NCBI RefSeq assembly: GCF_026184235.1
Contig: NZ_CP110806.1
Span: forward strand, 3,844,001-3,908,000
DNA: 64,000 bases
Source of the DNA: Cellulomonas sp. S1-8
Lineage (GTDB): Bacteria > Actinomycetota > Actinomycetes > Actinomycetales > Cellulomonadaceae
Direction: 5' to 3'
Positions 55,630 through 63,778 of the stretch are shown piece by piece. The position numbers and the translations under genes were made by a program. Under the pieces are notes generated by a model, which did no database searches, was not told the DNA's origin, and worked only from the letters and a program-made list of their open reading frames with translations. The first letter of the stretch is position 1. The number at the start of each line of letters is the position of its first letter.

Positions 55630-55690
55630 AAGGCTGTGCACCTTGCGCCGGAACTCCGGCGGGTATCCACCACGTCCCGCAAGGCCCTCT
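55630..55690 (-). pseudogene. IS3-type transposase OrfA scrap
   Basis: The leftward frame reads GRGGYPPEFRRKVHSL, closely matching the start of IS3/IS481-type OrfA proteins (YPPEFRRRVLDL). Downstream the frame loses similarity at once. Only a few dozen bases remain, and no inverted ends are visible. Confidence 0.5.
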
Positions 55691-55752
55691 TCCAATGGTC
55701 GAGTGGCACAAGAATCAGCAACCCGACTCCACGGAACCCACCACACCACCGA

Positions 55753-55794
55753 CGACGAGGCCCCCGCTCCGTTCCCTGAGCGGGGGCCTCGTCG
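55753..55794 (-). terminator. Terminator of fasciclin gene
   Basis: A 17-bp perfect stem (CGACGAGGCCCCCGCTC and its complement) with an 8-base loop, ending 12 bases beyond the leftward stop at 55807. Confidence 0.9.
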
Positions 55795-55806
55795 GTCTGG
55801 CAGGTG

Positions 55807-56478
55807 TCAGCTCGTGGGCATGAGCACCGAGTCGATGAGGTACACCGTCGCGTTCGCGGTGTGGACGCCGCCGCAGACGACGTTCGCGCCGTTGACCATG
55901 AGCATGTCGCCCTCGCCGGTCACCTCGACCATGCCGCCCTGCACCGTGGTCTGCTCGCCGACGACCATCTCGGGCGAGAGCTGCCCGGGCACGACGTGGT
56001 AGGTCAGGATGTCCGTCAGCATCGCCGAGTCCGTCTTGAGCGTCTCGATCGTGGCGGCGTCGATCTTGGCGAACGCGTCGTCGATCGGCGCGAACACCGT
56101 GAACTCGTCACCGTTCAGCGTGTCGACGAGGTTCACGTCGGGGTTGAGCTGGCCGGAGACCGCCGCCACGAGCGTCGTGAGCAGCGGGTTGTTCGACGCG
56201 GCGACCGCGACGGGGTCCTGCGACATGCCGACGACCGAGCCCGGACCGTCCGGGACCGCCGTGGCGTAGTCGGCACAGCCGGCACCGACGAGGTCGGCGG
56301 CGGGGTCGGCCATCATCTCGTCCTCGGTCTCCATGGGCTCGGGAGCCATGGTCTCCTCGGACATCGTGGCGTCGGCGGCCGGCTCGGCGGCCGGCTCCGA
56401 GCTGCACGCCGCGAGGCCGAGCGTCGTGACGGCGAGGAAGCCGAGTGCGGCGAACCGGGTGCGCTTCATGGTGTTCAT
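55807..56478 (-). CDS. Fasciclin-domain lipoprotein
   Basis: 223 residues from ATG 56478, with GAGGGAGA upstream. Signal peptide with lipobox LGLAAC, then a Met/Glu/Ala-rich acidic spacer and one FAS1 domain: [21 protein letters not shown] is the H1 motif and [11 protein letters not shown] is the H2 region. Resembles the mycobacterial MPT70/MPT83 group, surface proteins whose genes are often under SigK control; a sigK gene lies 10 kb away in this window. Divergent from dipZ, an order also seen near mpt70/dipZ in M. tuberculosis. Confidence 0.92.
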   Translation of the reverse strand: MNTMKRTRFAALGFLAVTTLGLAACSSEPAAEPAADATMSEETMAPEPMETEDEMMADPAADLVGAGCADYATAVPDGPGSVVGMSQDPVAVAASNNPLLTTLVAAVSGQLNPDVNLVDTLNGDEFTVFAPIDDAFAKIDAATIETLKTDSAMLTDILTYHVVPGQLSPEMVVGEQTTVQGGMVEVTGEGDMLMVNGANVVCGGVHTANATVYLIDSVLMPTS

Positions 56479-56680
56479 CGATGTGTCTCCCTCGTGTGTC
56501 CGGTGCGACGAGCTGTGCACCGGTGCTGGTGAGCCCGCTCCAGCGGGGCCTTCGAGGGGGGTTCGGAGCGCGTCGGGGGGTGGATGGCTCGGATCGGAGA
56601 AGTTTTTTCGCGGCACCTCGCCCGGGTACCTCGGGGGCTGCGCGACCCATCCGCGACGGGCCGGGCGCCGAACGCAGGGC

Positions 56681-58597
56681 ATGGACCTCTTCACGCTCGC
56701 GCTCATCGGACTCATCGGCGGTGTCATCACCGGGATCTCGCCGTGCATCCTCCCGGTGCTGCCCGTCATCTTCTTCTCGGGCGGCGTGCAGAGCGCCCGC
56801 AGGCCGACCGTCCGCTCGGGGCGCACGTCGGCGCCCGCGCTGTCGCCGCTGGGCGTCGCGGGGCTCGCGCAGCCGTCGTTCAGCACAGCGGCGGCAGGGC
56901 CTCGCGCCGGTGCGGCGGCGGCCGTCGCCGTCGACGACCGTGCGGTGCCGGTCGACGGCCCCACGGAGCCGGACGGCAGCCCCCGCGCACGCGGGTGGCG
57001 GGTGAGCGAGACGTGGCGGCCGTACCTCGTGATCGCCGGCCTCGTCACGAGCTTCACGTTGTTCACGCTCCTCGGGTCCTTCGTGCTCACGCTGCTCAAC
57101 CTGCCGCAGGACCTGCTGCGCTGGTCCGGCATCGTCGTGCTCGCACTTCTCGGCGTCGGCCTGCTCGTCCCGCGGTTCGAGGCGCTGCTGGAGCGGCCGT
57201 TCGCGCGGCTCGCACCGCGCGGGAACAAGAACGCCAACCGCAGCGGCTTCCTGCTCGGCCTCGGTCTCGGTGCCGTCTACGTGCCGTGCGCGGGTCCGGT
57301 GCTCGCGGCGATCACGGTCGCCGGGGCGACGGGCGAGATCGGCGTGGGGACGGTCGTGCTGACGGTGACGTTCGCGCTCGGGGCAGCCCTGCCGCTGCTG
57401 GTGTTCGCGCTCGCCGGGCGGCGGGTCGCCGAGCGGGTGCGCGCCTTCCGTACCCACGAGCGCAAGATCCGGGCGACCGGCGGCGTCCTCATGGTCGCCC
57501 TCGCCCTGGCCCTCGCGTTCAACCTCACCGACGCGATCCAGCGAGCCCTGCCCGGGTACACCGAGGCGCTCCAGGAGCGTGTCGCGGCCAACGAGACCGT
57601 GCGCCGCGAGCTCGACCTCGGGGGCCTCGTGACGGACGAGAACGCGCAGCTGTCACAGTGCACCGACGGCGCGGTCGAGCTCGAGGACTGCGGCCCTGCA
57701 CCCGAGCTGCGCGGCATCGACACGTGGCTCAACACGCAGGACGGCGCCCCGGTGACGCTCGCGGACCTGCGCGGGCAGGTCGTGCTGATCGACTTCTGGG
57801 CGTACTCCTGCATCAACTGCCAGCGCTCCGTCCCGCACGTGACCGCGTGGGACGAGGCCTACCGCGACGCAGGCCTGACCGTCATCGGCGTGCACACCCC
57901 CGAGTACGCGTTCGAGCGCGAGACGCGCAACGTCGTCGACGGCGCGCGCCGCCTCGGCATCGAGTACCCGGTCGCTCAGGACAACGCGTACGCGACGTGG
58001 ACCGCCTACCGCAACCGGTACTGGCCGGCGCACTACCTGATCGACGCCGACGGCGTCGTCCGGCACGTCTCGCAGGGCGAAGGCGGGTACGAGACGACCG
58101 AGGGCCTGATCCGCGAGCTGCTGCGCGACGCCGACCCGGACGTGCAGCTGCCCGAGCCGACCGACGTGGTCGACACGACCCCCCAGGACGCGGAGATCAC
58201 GCCCGAGACGTTCCTCAGCGTCGGCAAGCGGTTCAACTTCGGCGGCGACGACTACCGCGAGGGCGCCGCGACGTACACCCTCCCCGACGACCAGGCGCCC
58301 GACACGTTCGCGTTCGGCGGCGAGTGGACCACCGACTACCAGGCGGCCACGGCCGGTGCCGACGCACGCCTGCGCCTGACGTTCACCGCACGCGACGTCT
58401 ACATCGTGCTCGGCGGTGAGGGCACGGTCACCGCGACCGTCCGCGACGAGGGCGGGCGCGTCGTCGAGCGGTCGACCGTCGACGTCTCCGGGGCCCCGAC
58501 GCTCTACCCCCTGCTGGACGGTGACGACGTGGTGACCGGCACGGTCGACGTCGAGGTGGGCCAGGGTCTCGCGGCCTACTCGTTCACCTTCGGGTGA
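56681..58597 (+). CDS. dipZ: DipZ-like CcdA-thioredoxin fusion protein
   Basis: 638 residues from ATG 56681. N-terminal CcdA-type membrane domain with conserved cysteines in GISPCILP (Cys22) and VYVPCAGP. An unusual insertion of about 70 Ala/Pro-rich residues separates helices 1 and 2. A thioredoxin-like domain with SCINC (Cys377-Cys380) follows, then a C-terminal jelly-roll domain seen in mycobacterial DipZ. It carries electrons from cytoplasm to extracytoplasmic disulfides. Gene order with the fasciclin lipoprotein parallels mpt83-dipZ-mpt70. Confidence 0.92.
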   Translation: MDLFTLALIGLIGGVITGISPCILPVLPVIFFSGGVQSARRPTVRSGRTSAPALSPLGVAGLAQPSFSTAAAGPRAGAAAAVAVDDRAVPVDGPTEPDGSPRARGWRVSETWRPYLVIAGLVTSFTLFTLLGSFVLTLLNLPQDLLRWSGIVVLALLGVGLLVPRFEALLERPFARLAPRGNKNANRSGFLLGLGLGAVYVPCAGPVLAAITVAGATGEIGVGTVVLTVTFALGAALPLLVFALAGRRVAERVRAFRTHERKIRATGGVLMVALALALAFNLTDAIQRALPGYTEALQERVAANETVRRELDLGGLVTDENAQLSQCTDGAVELEDCGPAPELRGIDTWLNTQDGAPVTLADLRGQVVLIDFWAYSCINCQRSVPHVTAWDEAYRDAGLTVIGVHTPEYAFERETRNVVDGARRLGIEYPVAQDNAYATWTAYRNRYWPAHYLIDADGVVRHVSQGEGGYETTEGLIRELLRDADPDVQLPEPTDVVDTTPQDAEITPETFLSVGKRFNFGGDDYREGAATYTLPDDQAPDTFAFGGEWTTDYQAATAGADARLRLTFTARDVYIVLGGEGTVTATVRDEGGRVVERSTVDVSGAPTLYPLLDGDDVVTGTVDVEVGQGLAAYSFTFG

Positions 58598-58627
58598 GCC
58601 CGACGTGATCAGGCTCTGACGCAGGCC

Positions 58628-58661
58628 CCGGCGCCAGGTGGCACCCGCCACCTGGCGCCGG
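58628..58661. terminator. Bidirectional terminator
   Basis: CCGGCGCCAGGTGGC and its complement form a 15-bp stem with loop ACCC between the convergent dipZ and XRE genes (4 bases from the latter's stop). Confidence 0.9.
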
Positions 58662-58664
58662 ACC

Positions 58665-59504
58665 TCAGTGCAGGACCGGACGCGGGCCGAGGGACGCCAG
58701 CAGACGGAGCTTGTCGTCGTCGGGCGTCCCCGGGGTCGCGGTGAAGACCAGGAGCACCTGGGCCTGCTCGACGTCGACGAGCTTCTGGCAGTCGAGCAGC
58801 ATCTCCCCGAGCTCGGGGTGCACCAGGCGCTTGCGGGGCTCGTGCCGCAGGCCGACCTCGTGCTCGGCCCACAGCCGCGCGAACTCCTCGCTGCGGGCGA
58901 GCAACGACTCCACCACCTGGGACGCCCGGGACCCGGGGCCCCGGCGTGCGAGCGCGGCGCGCAGGTCGGCCACGAAGATACGTCCCCGCACGTCGTGGTC
59001 CTCCGACGGGTAGACGTCGCGAGAGTCGGGCCGGCTGAACCAGCGGTGCACCACCGCGCGGTCGAGGCCGGTCAGCGCCGAGTCGTCCCCCAGCAGCGCG
59101 GCTGCGGCGGCGTTCTGCGCGAGCGTCTCGCCGAGGTCCGTCATCACCTGCGCGGGGGTGTCGCGCAGGCCGTCGAGCACCCGCATGAGCCCCGGCGCGA
59201 CGTGGTCGCGCCGCCCGACGCGCTCCGGCGCAGGCCGCCCCGCGAGGCGGAACAGGTGGTCCCGCTCGGCCAGCGAGAGCCGCAGACCCCGCGCGATCGC
59301 CCCGAGCATCTGGTCCGACGGCTGCGGCCCGCGCGCCTGCTCCAGGCGCGACCAGTAGTCGCTCGACATGTCGCACAGCAGCGCGACCTCCTCACGCCGC
59401 AGCCCGGGCGCACGTCGTCGCGAGCCGCGCGGCAGGCCCACGTCCTCGGGCTGCAGCGCCTCGCGCCGCGTGCGCAGGAAGTCCGCGAGCTGGAGCCGGT
59501 CCAC
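58665..59504 (-). CDS. XRE regulator with MmyB-like ligand domain
   Basis: 279 residues from GTG 59504. Helix-turn-helix with RREEVALLCDMSSDYWSRLEQARGPQPSDQML, followed by a PAS-like C-terminal domain (PF17765, MmyB-like) including VVHRWFSRPDSRDVYPSEDHDVRGRIFVADLRA. Relatives control neighbouring SDR or fatty-acid-related genes. It lies 59 bases downstream of an SDR gene on the same strand, which is the likely target. Confidence 0.9.
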   Translation of the reverse strand: MDRLQLADFLRTRREALQPEDVGLPRGSRRRAPGLRREEVALLCDMSSDYWSRLEQARGPQPSDQMLGAIARGLRLSLAERDHLFRLAGRPAPERVGRRDHVAPGLMRVLDGLRDTPAQVMTDLGETLAQNAAAAALLGDDSALTGLDRAVVHRWFSRPDSRDVYPSEDHDVRGRIFVADLRAALARRGPGSRASQVVESLLARSEEFARLWAEHEVGLRHEPRKRLVHPELGEMLLDCQKLVDVEQAQVLLVFTATPGTPDDDKLRLLASLGPRPVLH

Positions 59505-59563
59505 GCGGGCAGTCTTCGCCCGTGGGGGGTGCGCCGCAAGGGCCGACGCGTGCGGCACCGGCG

Positions 59564-60328
59564 TCACAGGCGGATGCCGCCCGACGCCTCGATGCGCTGG
59601 CCCGTCACCCAGCCGAGGCCGGACGACGCGACGGCCGCGACGACGGAGCCGATGTCCTCCGCCTCGGCGACGCGCGCCAGGGCCGTCTGCGACGCGAGCA
59701 CCGCGCGCAGCCCGTCGGTGTCCCGCACCGCACCGCCGCCGAAGTCGGTGGCCACCGGCCCCGGCGCGACGACGTTCACGGTGATGCCGCGGTCCCCGAG
59801 CTCGAGCGCCCAGTAGCGGGTCAGCGCCTCGACGGCCGCCTTCATCGCGCCGTAACCCGCGTGCCCGCCGGGCTGCACGAACCGCGCGAGCCCGCTCGAG
59901 ACGTTGATGACGCGCCCGCCGTCGGCGAGCAGCGGGACGAGGGACTGCGTGAGCAGGAAGACGCCGCGCACGTGCACGTCGAACAGCGACTGCAGGTCGG
60001 TGGCCGTGGTCCCGCCCAGCGGCGTCGGCAGGGCGTGGCCCGCGTTGTTGAGCAGCACGTCGAACGTGTCGCGGCCCCACGCGCTCCCGAGGGTCTCGGT
60101 CACGCGCGGGGCGAACCCGTCGACGTCGGCCAGGTCGGCCGTGTCGAGGCGCAGGGACACCGCACGCCGGCCTACCGCCTCGATCTCGGCGACGACGGCC
60201 TCGGCCTCGTCGGCGTGGCTGCGGTAGGTGAGCACGACGTCGGTGCCGGTGCCGGCGAGCGCGAGGGCGCTCGCACGGCCCAGGCCGCGGTTGCCGCCGG
60301 TGATCAGTGCGATACGGGAGTCGGTCAC
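59564..60328 (-). CDS. Short-chain dehydrogenase/reductase
   Basis: 254 residues from GTG 60328, with AGGAGGA upstream. NAD(P) site TGGNRGLG (11-18), NNAG, catalytic Ser in INVSSG and Tyr-x3-Lys in YGAMK. Full length; the C-terminal GQRIEASGG is typical of ketoreductases of the FabG-like type. Substrate unknown. Transcribed with the XRE regulator, and divergent from the repeat-protein gene. Confidence 0.9.
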   Translation of the reverse strand: MTDSRIALITGGNRGLGRASALALAGTGTDVVLTYRSHADEAEAVVAEIEAVGRRAVSLRLDTADLADVDGFAPRVTETLGSAWGRDTFDVLLNNAGHALPTPLGGTTATDLQSLFDVHVRGVFLLTQSLVPLLADGGRVINVSSGLARFVQPGGHAGYGAMKAAVEALTRYWALELGDRGITVNVVAPGPVATDFGGGAVRDTDGLRAVLASQTALARVAEAEDIGSVVAAVASSGLGWVTGQRIEASGGIRL

Positions 60329-60409
60329 GGTTCGTCCTCCTGGCCGGCCGCCCCGGTGGCGACCTCGTGCGACGAGCGTCGCGCGCACCCCCGCCACGCG
60401 GAAGGCAGT

Positions 60410-60442
60410 GCGGATCCAGGGAGTGCCGCTCCCTGGATCCGC
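60410..60442. promoter_or_regulatory. Inverted repeat in divergent region
   Basis: GCGGATCCAGGGAG, 5-base spacer, and exact complement (14-bp arms), about 80 bases upstream of the SDR start. Operator or attenuating hairpin. Confidence 0.55.
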
Positions 60443-60507
60443 CGCACCCGGCGCATCCACCGCACGGCGCATCCGGCGCGTCGACGCCGACGCGAACCGC
60501 CACCGAC

Positions 60508-60521
60508 GTGACGTACGTCAC
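60508..60521. promoter_or_regulatory. Perfect 14-bp palindrome GTGACGTACGTCAC
   Basis: Lies between the divergent SDR and repeat-protein genes, 84 bases before the ATG at 60606. Symmetry and position suit an operator for a dimeric regulator. Confidence 0.55.
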
Positions 60522-60605
60522 CATCTCCGCGGCCCACGGCCTGCACACATCCGCGCCGGGAGGCGTCCTAGGAGCGTACGAACTCTCACAAACCCGGAGG
60601 TACCG

Positions 60606-61214
60606 ATGAACGCCAGAACCACCCGCTCCCGCCGTCGCCGCACCGTCGCGATCAGCGTCATCGCCGCGACCCTGACCGTCGCCGGTGTCGGCGGCGGCGT
60701 CGCCCTCGCCGCACCGGAGTCCGCCGCCGGGCAGGTGCTGGGCGCCGCGCTCGACGAGCTCGGCGTCGACTGGTCGGGCATGCCGGACAACTACACCAAG
60801 GAGCAGTACCTCGCGTTCTGGGGTGCCGGGTACACCCCCGAGGACGCCGAGGCGCTGCAGGCGCTGTGGGGCACGGACTGGACCGAGACCAAGGCGCGCG
60901 CGGGGCAGATGATCCTCGACGGCGAGACCGTGCCCGTGCCGCCCAGCGGCACGACGGCCGGCGACCCGGGCGACGACACCGAGCGCACGAGCGACCCGGG
61001 CGACGGCACCGAGGAGCCCGGCAGCGAGACGGGCGACGGCGACGTGGCCCTGTACACGGCCGCCATCGACGCCGGGTACACCCCGGAGGACATCGACGCT
61101 CTCGCCGCGCTGTGGCAGACCGAGTGGATGGAGACGAAGGCGCGGGTCGGCCAGGCGGTCATCGACGGGCAGACTCTCCCCGTGGCCCCCGGCAGCTCCG
61201 TCGCCGGCTCCTGA
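60606..61214 (+). CDS. Exported protein with two FWxAGY/ETKARAGQ modules
   Basis: 202 residues from ATG 60606, with CCGGAGG upstream. Basic N terminus and hydrophobic segment (about 13-36) ending LAAPES look like a signal peptide or anchor. Module 1 (68-114) reads EQYLAFWGAGYTPEDAEAL, then LWGTDWTETKARAGQMILDG. After an acidic Asp/Gly/Glu/Thr linker, module 2 (149-197) reads YTAAIDAGYTPEDIDALAAL, then TEWMETKARVGQAVIDGQ. No known domain recognised. The same module occurs twice in the protein at 62919. It lies 38 bases upstream of the amidoligase-like gene. Confidence 0.8.
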   Translation: MNARTTRSRRRRTVAISVIAATLTVAGVGGGVALAAPESAAGQVLGAALDELGVDWSGMPDNYTKEQYLAFWGAGYTPEDAEALQALWGTDWTETKARAGQMILDGETVPVPPSGTTAGDPGDDTERTSDPGDGTEEPGSETGDGDVALYTAAIDAGYTPEDIDALAALWQTEWMETKARVGQAVIDGQTLPVAPGSSVAGS

Positions 61215-61252
61215 CCCCGTCGCACACCCGGACCGCCGAGGAGAGGACCGAC

Positions 61253-62344
61253 GTGGACCAGCTCACGCTGCGTGCCGGCTTCGAGATCGAGCTGCTCGCG
61301 CCCGCCGGCTCCGACCGGCAGGCGCTGGCGGTCGAGCTGGCCTCCCGGCGCGGCGGCTCCGTGATCCGCGGCTTCCACCAGGACAGCGAGCCGTCCACGG
61401 TCCCCGGCGTGGGCGTGTTCCGGCACCTGTCCCCCGCGTTCGACGTCGCCGACGCGGGCGGCCTGCCGGTGGCACGGCTGGTCGACGACATCACGATCGA
61501 GGCGGACCTCGCCCCGGTGCCCGGCGTGCAGGCGCGCGCCGGGCACCGGGGCTGGTACCGGGTCCTGTCGGACGACGCGCGCCTGCTGCGGATCATCGCC
61601 CGGCACGCGGACCCGGACGCACCGCTCGCCACCGTCCTCGACCCCGTCGCCGCGCTCGTCGGGGTCAGGGCGGACGTGTACCCGCGGGCCGCGCGCGTCA
61701 ACGACCCGACGGGCGCGACGATCGCCGTCGCGCTGCCCCTGCCCCCGGGGCGCGAGCGGCCGTGCGAGATCGTCACCCCGCCGTACGTCACGGGGCACCT
61801 CGACGCGCTGGAGGCGCTGCTGCGCCCCGCGCGGGAGCTCGGCTTCACGGTGCCGCAGGAGGCTGCCGTCCACGTGCACCTCGACGCCGCGCCGTTCCGG
61901 CAGCCGGCGGCGTTCGCCAACGTCGTGCGGCTGTTCGCGCACTGGCGCGAGCCGCTGTGGGCGGCGCTGGGGACCAACCCGGCGTGCCGGCGCCTCGCAC
62001 CGCTGCCGGCCGCGCTGGTCGCGCTCGTCGAGCAGCCCTGGTCCGACGACGCGGACGGCACCGGGTGGGACCACCTGGCCGCCGCCGCACGCGGCGTCGG
62101 GCTCACCAAGTACGCCGACGTCAACCTCGTGCAGGTCGTGGCCGCCCGCCCGCTGCGCGACACCGTGGAGGTACGGATCCTGCCCGGTGACGTCGACAGC
62201 CACGCGATCGTGCGCCGCGCCCACCTCGTCGAGCGGCTGCTGCTCCGCTGCCTGGAGGGGACACCGCTGCCGGCACCCGGTGCGGACGCGGTGCACGACC
62301 CGCACGCGGCCCTCGTCGACCTCACCGCGGGGGTGCCGGCATGA
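61253..62344 (+). CDS. Putative amidoligase-like enzyme
   Basis: 363 residues from GTG 61253 with GAGGAGAGG upstream. It shows the GCS2/glutamine-synthetase-like amidoligase pattern (PF12224 type). The N-terminal strand is GFEIELLAP (9-17), a metal-binding GxExE-like site; a mid-domain CEIVTPP sits at 171-177. AAVHVHLDA (204-212) supplies His, and near the end come KYADVNLVQVV and TVEVRILPGD. Such enzymes form amide bonds with ATP, making peptide-like metabolites or modifying proteins. Substrate unknown; the adjacent repeat proteins are candidates. Coupled to the sigma gene (ATGA). Confidence 0.75.
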   Translation: MDQLTLRAGFEIELLAPAGSDRQALAVELASRRGGSVIRGFHQDSEPSTVPGVGVFRHLSPAFDVADAGGLPVARLVDDITIEADLAPVPGVQARAGHRGWYRVLSDDARLLRIIARHADPDAPLATVLDPVAALVGVRADVYPRAARVNDPTGATIAVALPLPPGRERPCEIVTPPYVTGHLDALEALLRPARELGFTVPQEAAVHVHLDAAPFRQPAAFANVVRLFAHWREPLWAALGTNPACRRLAPLPAALVALVEQPWSDDADGTGWDHLAAAARGVGLTKYADVNLVQVVAARPLRDTVEVRILPGDVDSHAIVRRAHLVERLLLRCLEGTPLPAPGADAVHDPHAALVDLTAGVPA

Positions 62345-62922
62345 CCACCGCGCTGCGGGCCGTGGGCACCGAGGACTCCGGCACGGCCCCCGTGGCCGTC
62401 GTCGACGCACCGCTGCGCGCGCACGACCTCGACGAGGTCGTGCGCGTCTACCTGCCGGGCCTGCTGCGGTACGCCACCGTGCTGACGGGCGACGGGCACG
62501 TCGCCGCGGACCTCGTGCAGGAGGTGCTGCTCCGCGCGCACGTGCGGTGGCGGCGGATCTCCCTCATGGAGCGCCCCGACCTGTACCTGCGGCGCATGGT
62601 CACCAACGAGCACCTGTCGTGGCGACGGCGCTGGCACGTGCGCACCGTCCGCCCGGCGACGGACGAGGTCCTCGCCGCGCACGCCGAGGTGTACGCGGAC
62701 CACGCCGACGCGGTGGCGAAGGACGACACCCTGTGGCGGCACCTGGCGACCCTGTCGCCACGGCAGCGCACCGTCCTGGTTCTGCGGTACTTCGAGTGCC
62801 TCACCGACGCCGAGATCGCGACCGTCCTCGGCACGTCGAGCGCCACCGTACGCTCCCACGCCGCCCGCGCGCTGGCGACCCTGCGCACCACCGACCTCAC
62901 CACCCCACCGGAGACGCGATGA
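62341..62922 (+). CDS. SigE-type ECF sigma factor
   Basis: 193 residues from ATG 62341. Region 2: LPGLLRYATVLTGDGHVAADLVQEVLLRAHVRW; region 4: LSPRQRTVLVLRYFECLTDAEIATVLGTSSATVRSHAARALATL. This is the actinobacterial SigE/SigM-like ECF family, often encoded before its membrane-bound regulator. The gene overlaps both neighbours by 4 bases, making amidoligase, sigma and repeat protein one translationally coupled unit. Confidence 0.92.
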   Translation: MTTALRAVGTEDSGTAPVAVVDAPLRAHDLDEVVRVYLPGLLRYATVLTGDGHVAADLVQEVLLRAHVRWRRISLMERPDLYLRRMVTNEHLSWRRRWHVRTVRPATDEVLAAHAEVYADHADAVAKDDTLWRHLATLSPRQRTVLVLRYFECLTDAEIATVLGTSSATVRSHAARALATLRTTDLTTPPETR

Positions 62923-63686
62923 GCCAGAACCGCGGGGCCGCCGACGACCACGTGCCCCCCACCCCCACCGACGAGCTCGCGGCGCACCTCGCGCGGTCCC
63001 TGCAGGCGCACGCCGCGGTCCACACCCCGGACCCCGCCGTCGTGGCGGCGCGTCTGCGCGCCGCAAGCAGCGGGCGCGAGGGCGTCGTCGTCCCGCTGCG
63101 CCGGGGTGGCCGCGTCGTCGCCGCGACCGTCGTGACGGGCACCCTGGCCGTCGCCGGGGCGGGGGCCGCCGCGGCCGCCAACCCGTACTCCGGCGTGGCG
63201 CGCGCCGTGGAGGGCGTGGCGCAGGCCGTGGGCGTCGACTGGTCCTTCATGCCCGAGGGGTACGACCGCGAGCAGTACGAGGCGTTCTGGGGCGCCGGCT
63301 ACGGCGTCGCGGACATGGAGGCCCTCGCCGAGCTGTGGCAGACCGACCTCATCGAGACGAAGGCGAGAGCCGGCCAGATGCTGCTCGACGGCCAGACGCC
63401 GCCGGTGCTGCCCGGTTCGGTGCCGGAGACGGGCGACGGCCAGCTCGACCGTCCGGGCTACCGCCCGGATGTCTCGGGCGTCCCGGGCGACCGCCCGGTC
63501 GACGAGCTGAGCGACGTCGAGGTGCGGGCGTGGGCAGCGTTCTGGGACGCCGGGTACACCGAGGCCGACCTGGAGGCGCTCGTCGCCCTGTGGCAGGACG
63601 ACGTCGAGGAGGTCAAGACGCGCGCGGGCCGGATGGTGCTGGACAGCGAGCCGCTGCCGATCGCCCCGGGCTCGACGGCCCCGTGA
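62919..63686 (+). CDS. Membrane protein with cytoplasmic lead and two repeat modules; probable sigma partner
   Basis: 255 residues from ATG 62919. A cytoplasmic part (1-62; DELAAHLARSLQAHAAVHTPDPAVVAARLRAA) has the form of SigE-family anti-sigma leads. It is followed by one membrane helix (66-87) and two copies of the module: EAFWGAGYGVADMEALAELW then TDLIETKARAGQMLLDGQ (120-166), and AAFWDAGYTEADLEALVALW then EEVKTRAGRMVLD (205-251). Position after the sigma gene suggests control of it. The repeats are shared with the protein at 60606. Confidence 0.8.
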   Translation: MSQNRGAADDHVPPTPTDELAAHLARSLQAHAAVHTPDPAVVAARLRAASSGREGVVVPLRRGGRVVAATVVTGTLAVAGAGAAAAANPYSGVARAVEGVAQAVGVDWSFMPEGYDREQYEAFWGAGYGVADMEALAELWQTDLIETKARAGQMLLDGQTPPVLPGSVPETGDGQLDRPGYRPDVSGVPGDRPVDELSDVEVRAWAAFWDAGYTEADLEALVALWQDDVEEVKTRAGRMVLDSEPLPIAPGSTAP

Positions 63687-63778
63687 GGGAGCCCGGGACC
63701 GCCGCCGGCTGACCGGACCGGACGGTGCCGACCCCGGCGTTGCAGCGGTCGGCCGACCACTGCGGGGCGCCTCGCGGG

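Noticed and set aside
55114..55749. 211-codon minus-strand frame as a real gene
   Set aside because: Only the short YPPEFRRKV stretch has family resemblance; the rest is Arg/Ala/Pro-rich, so a transposase scrap in non-coding DNA is more likely.
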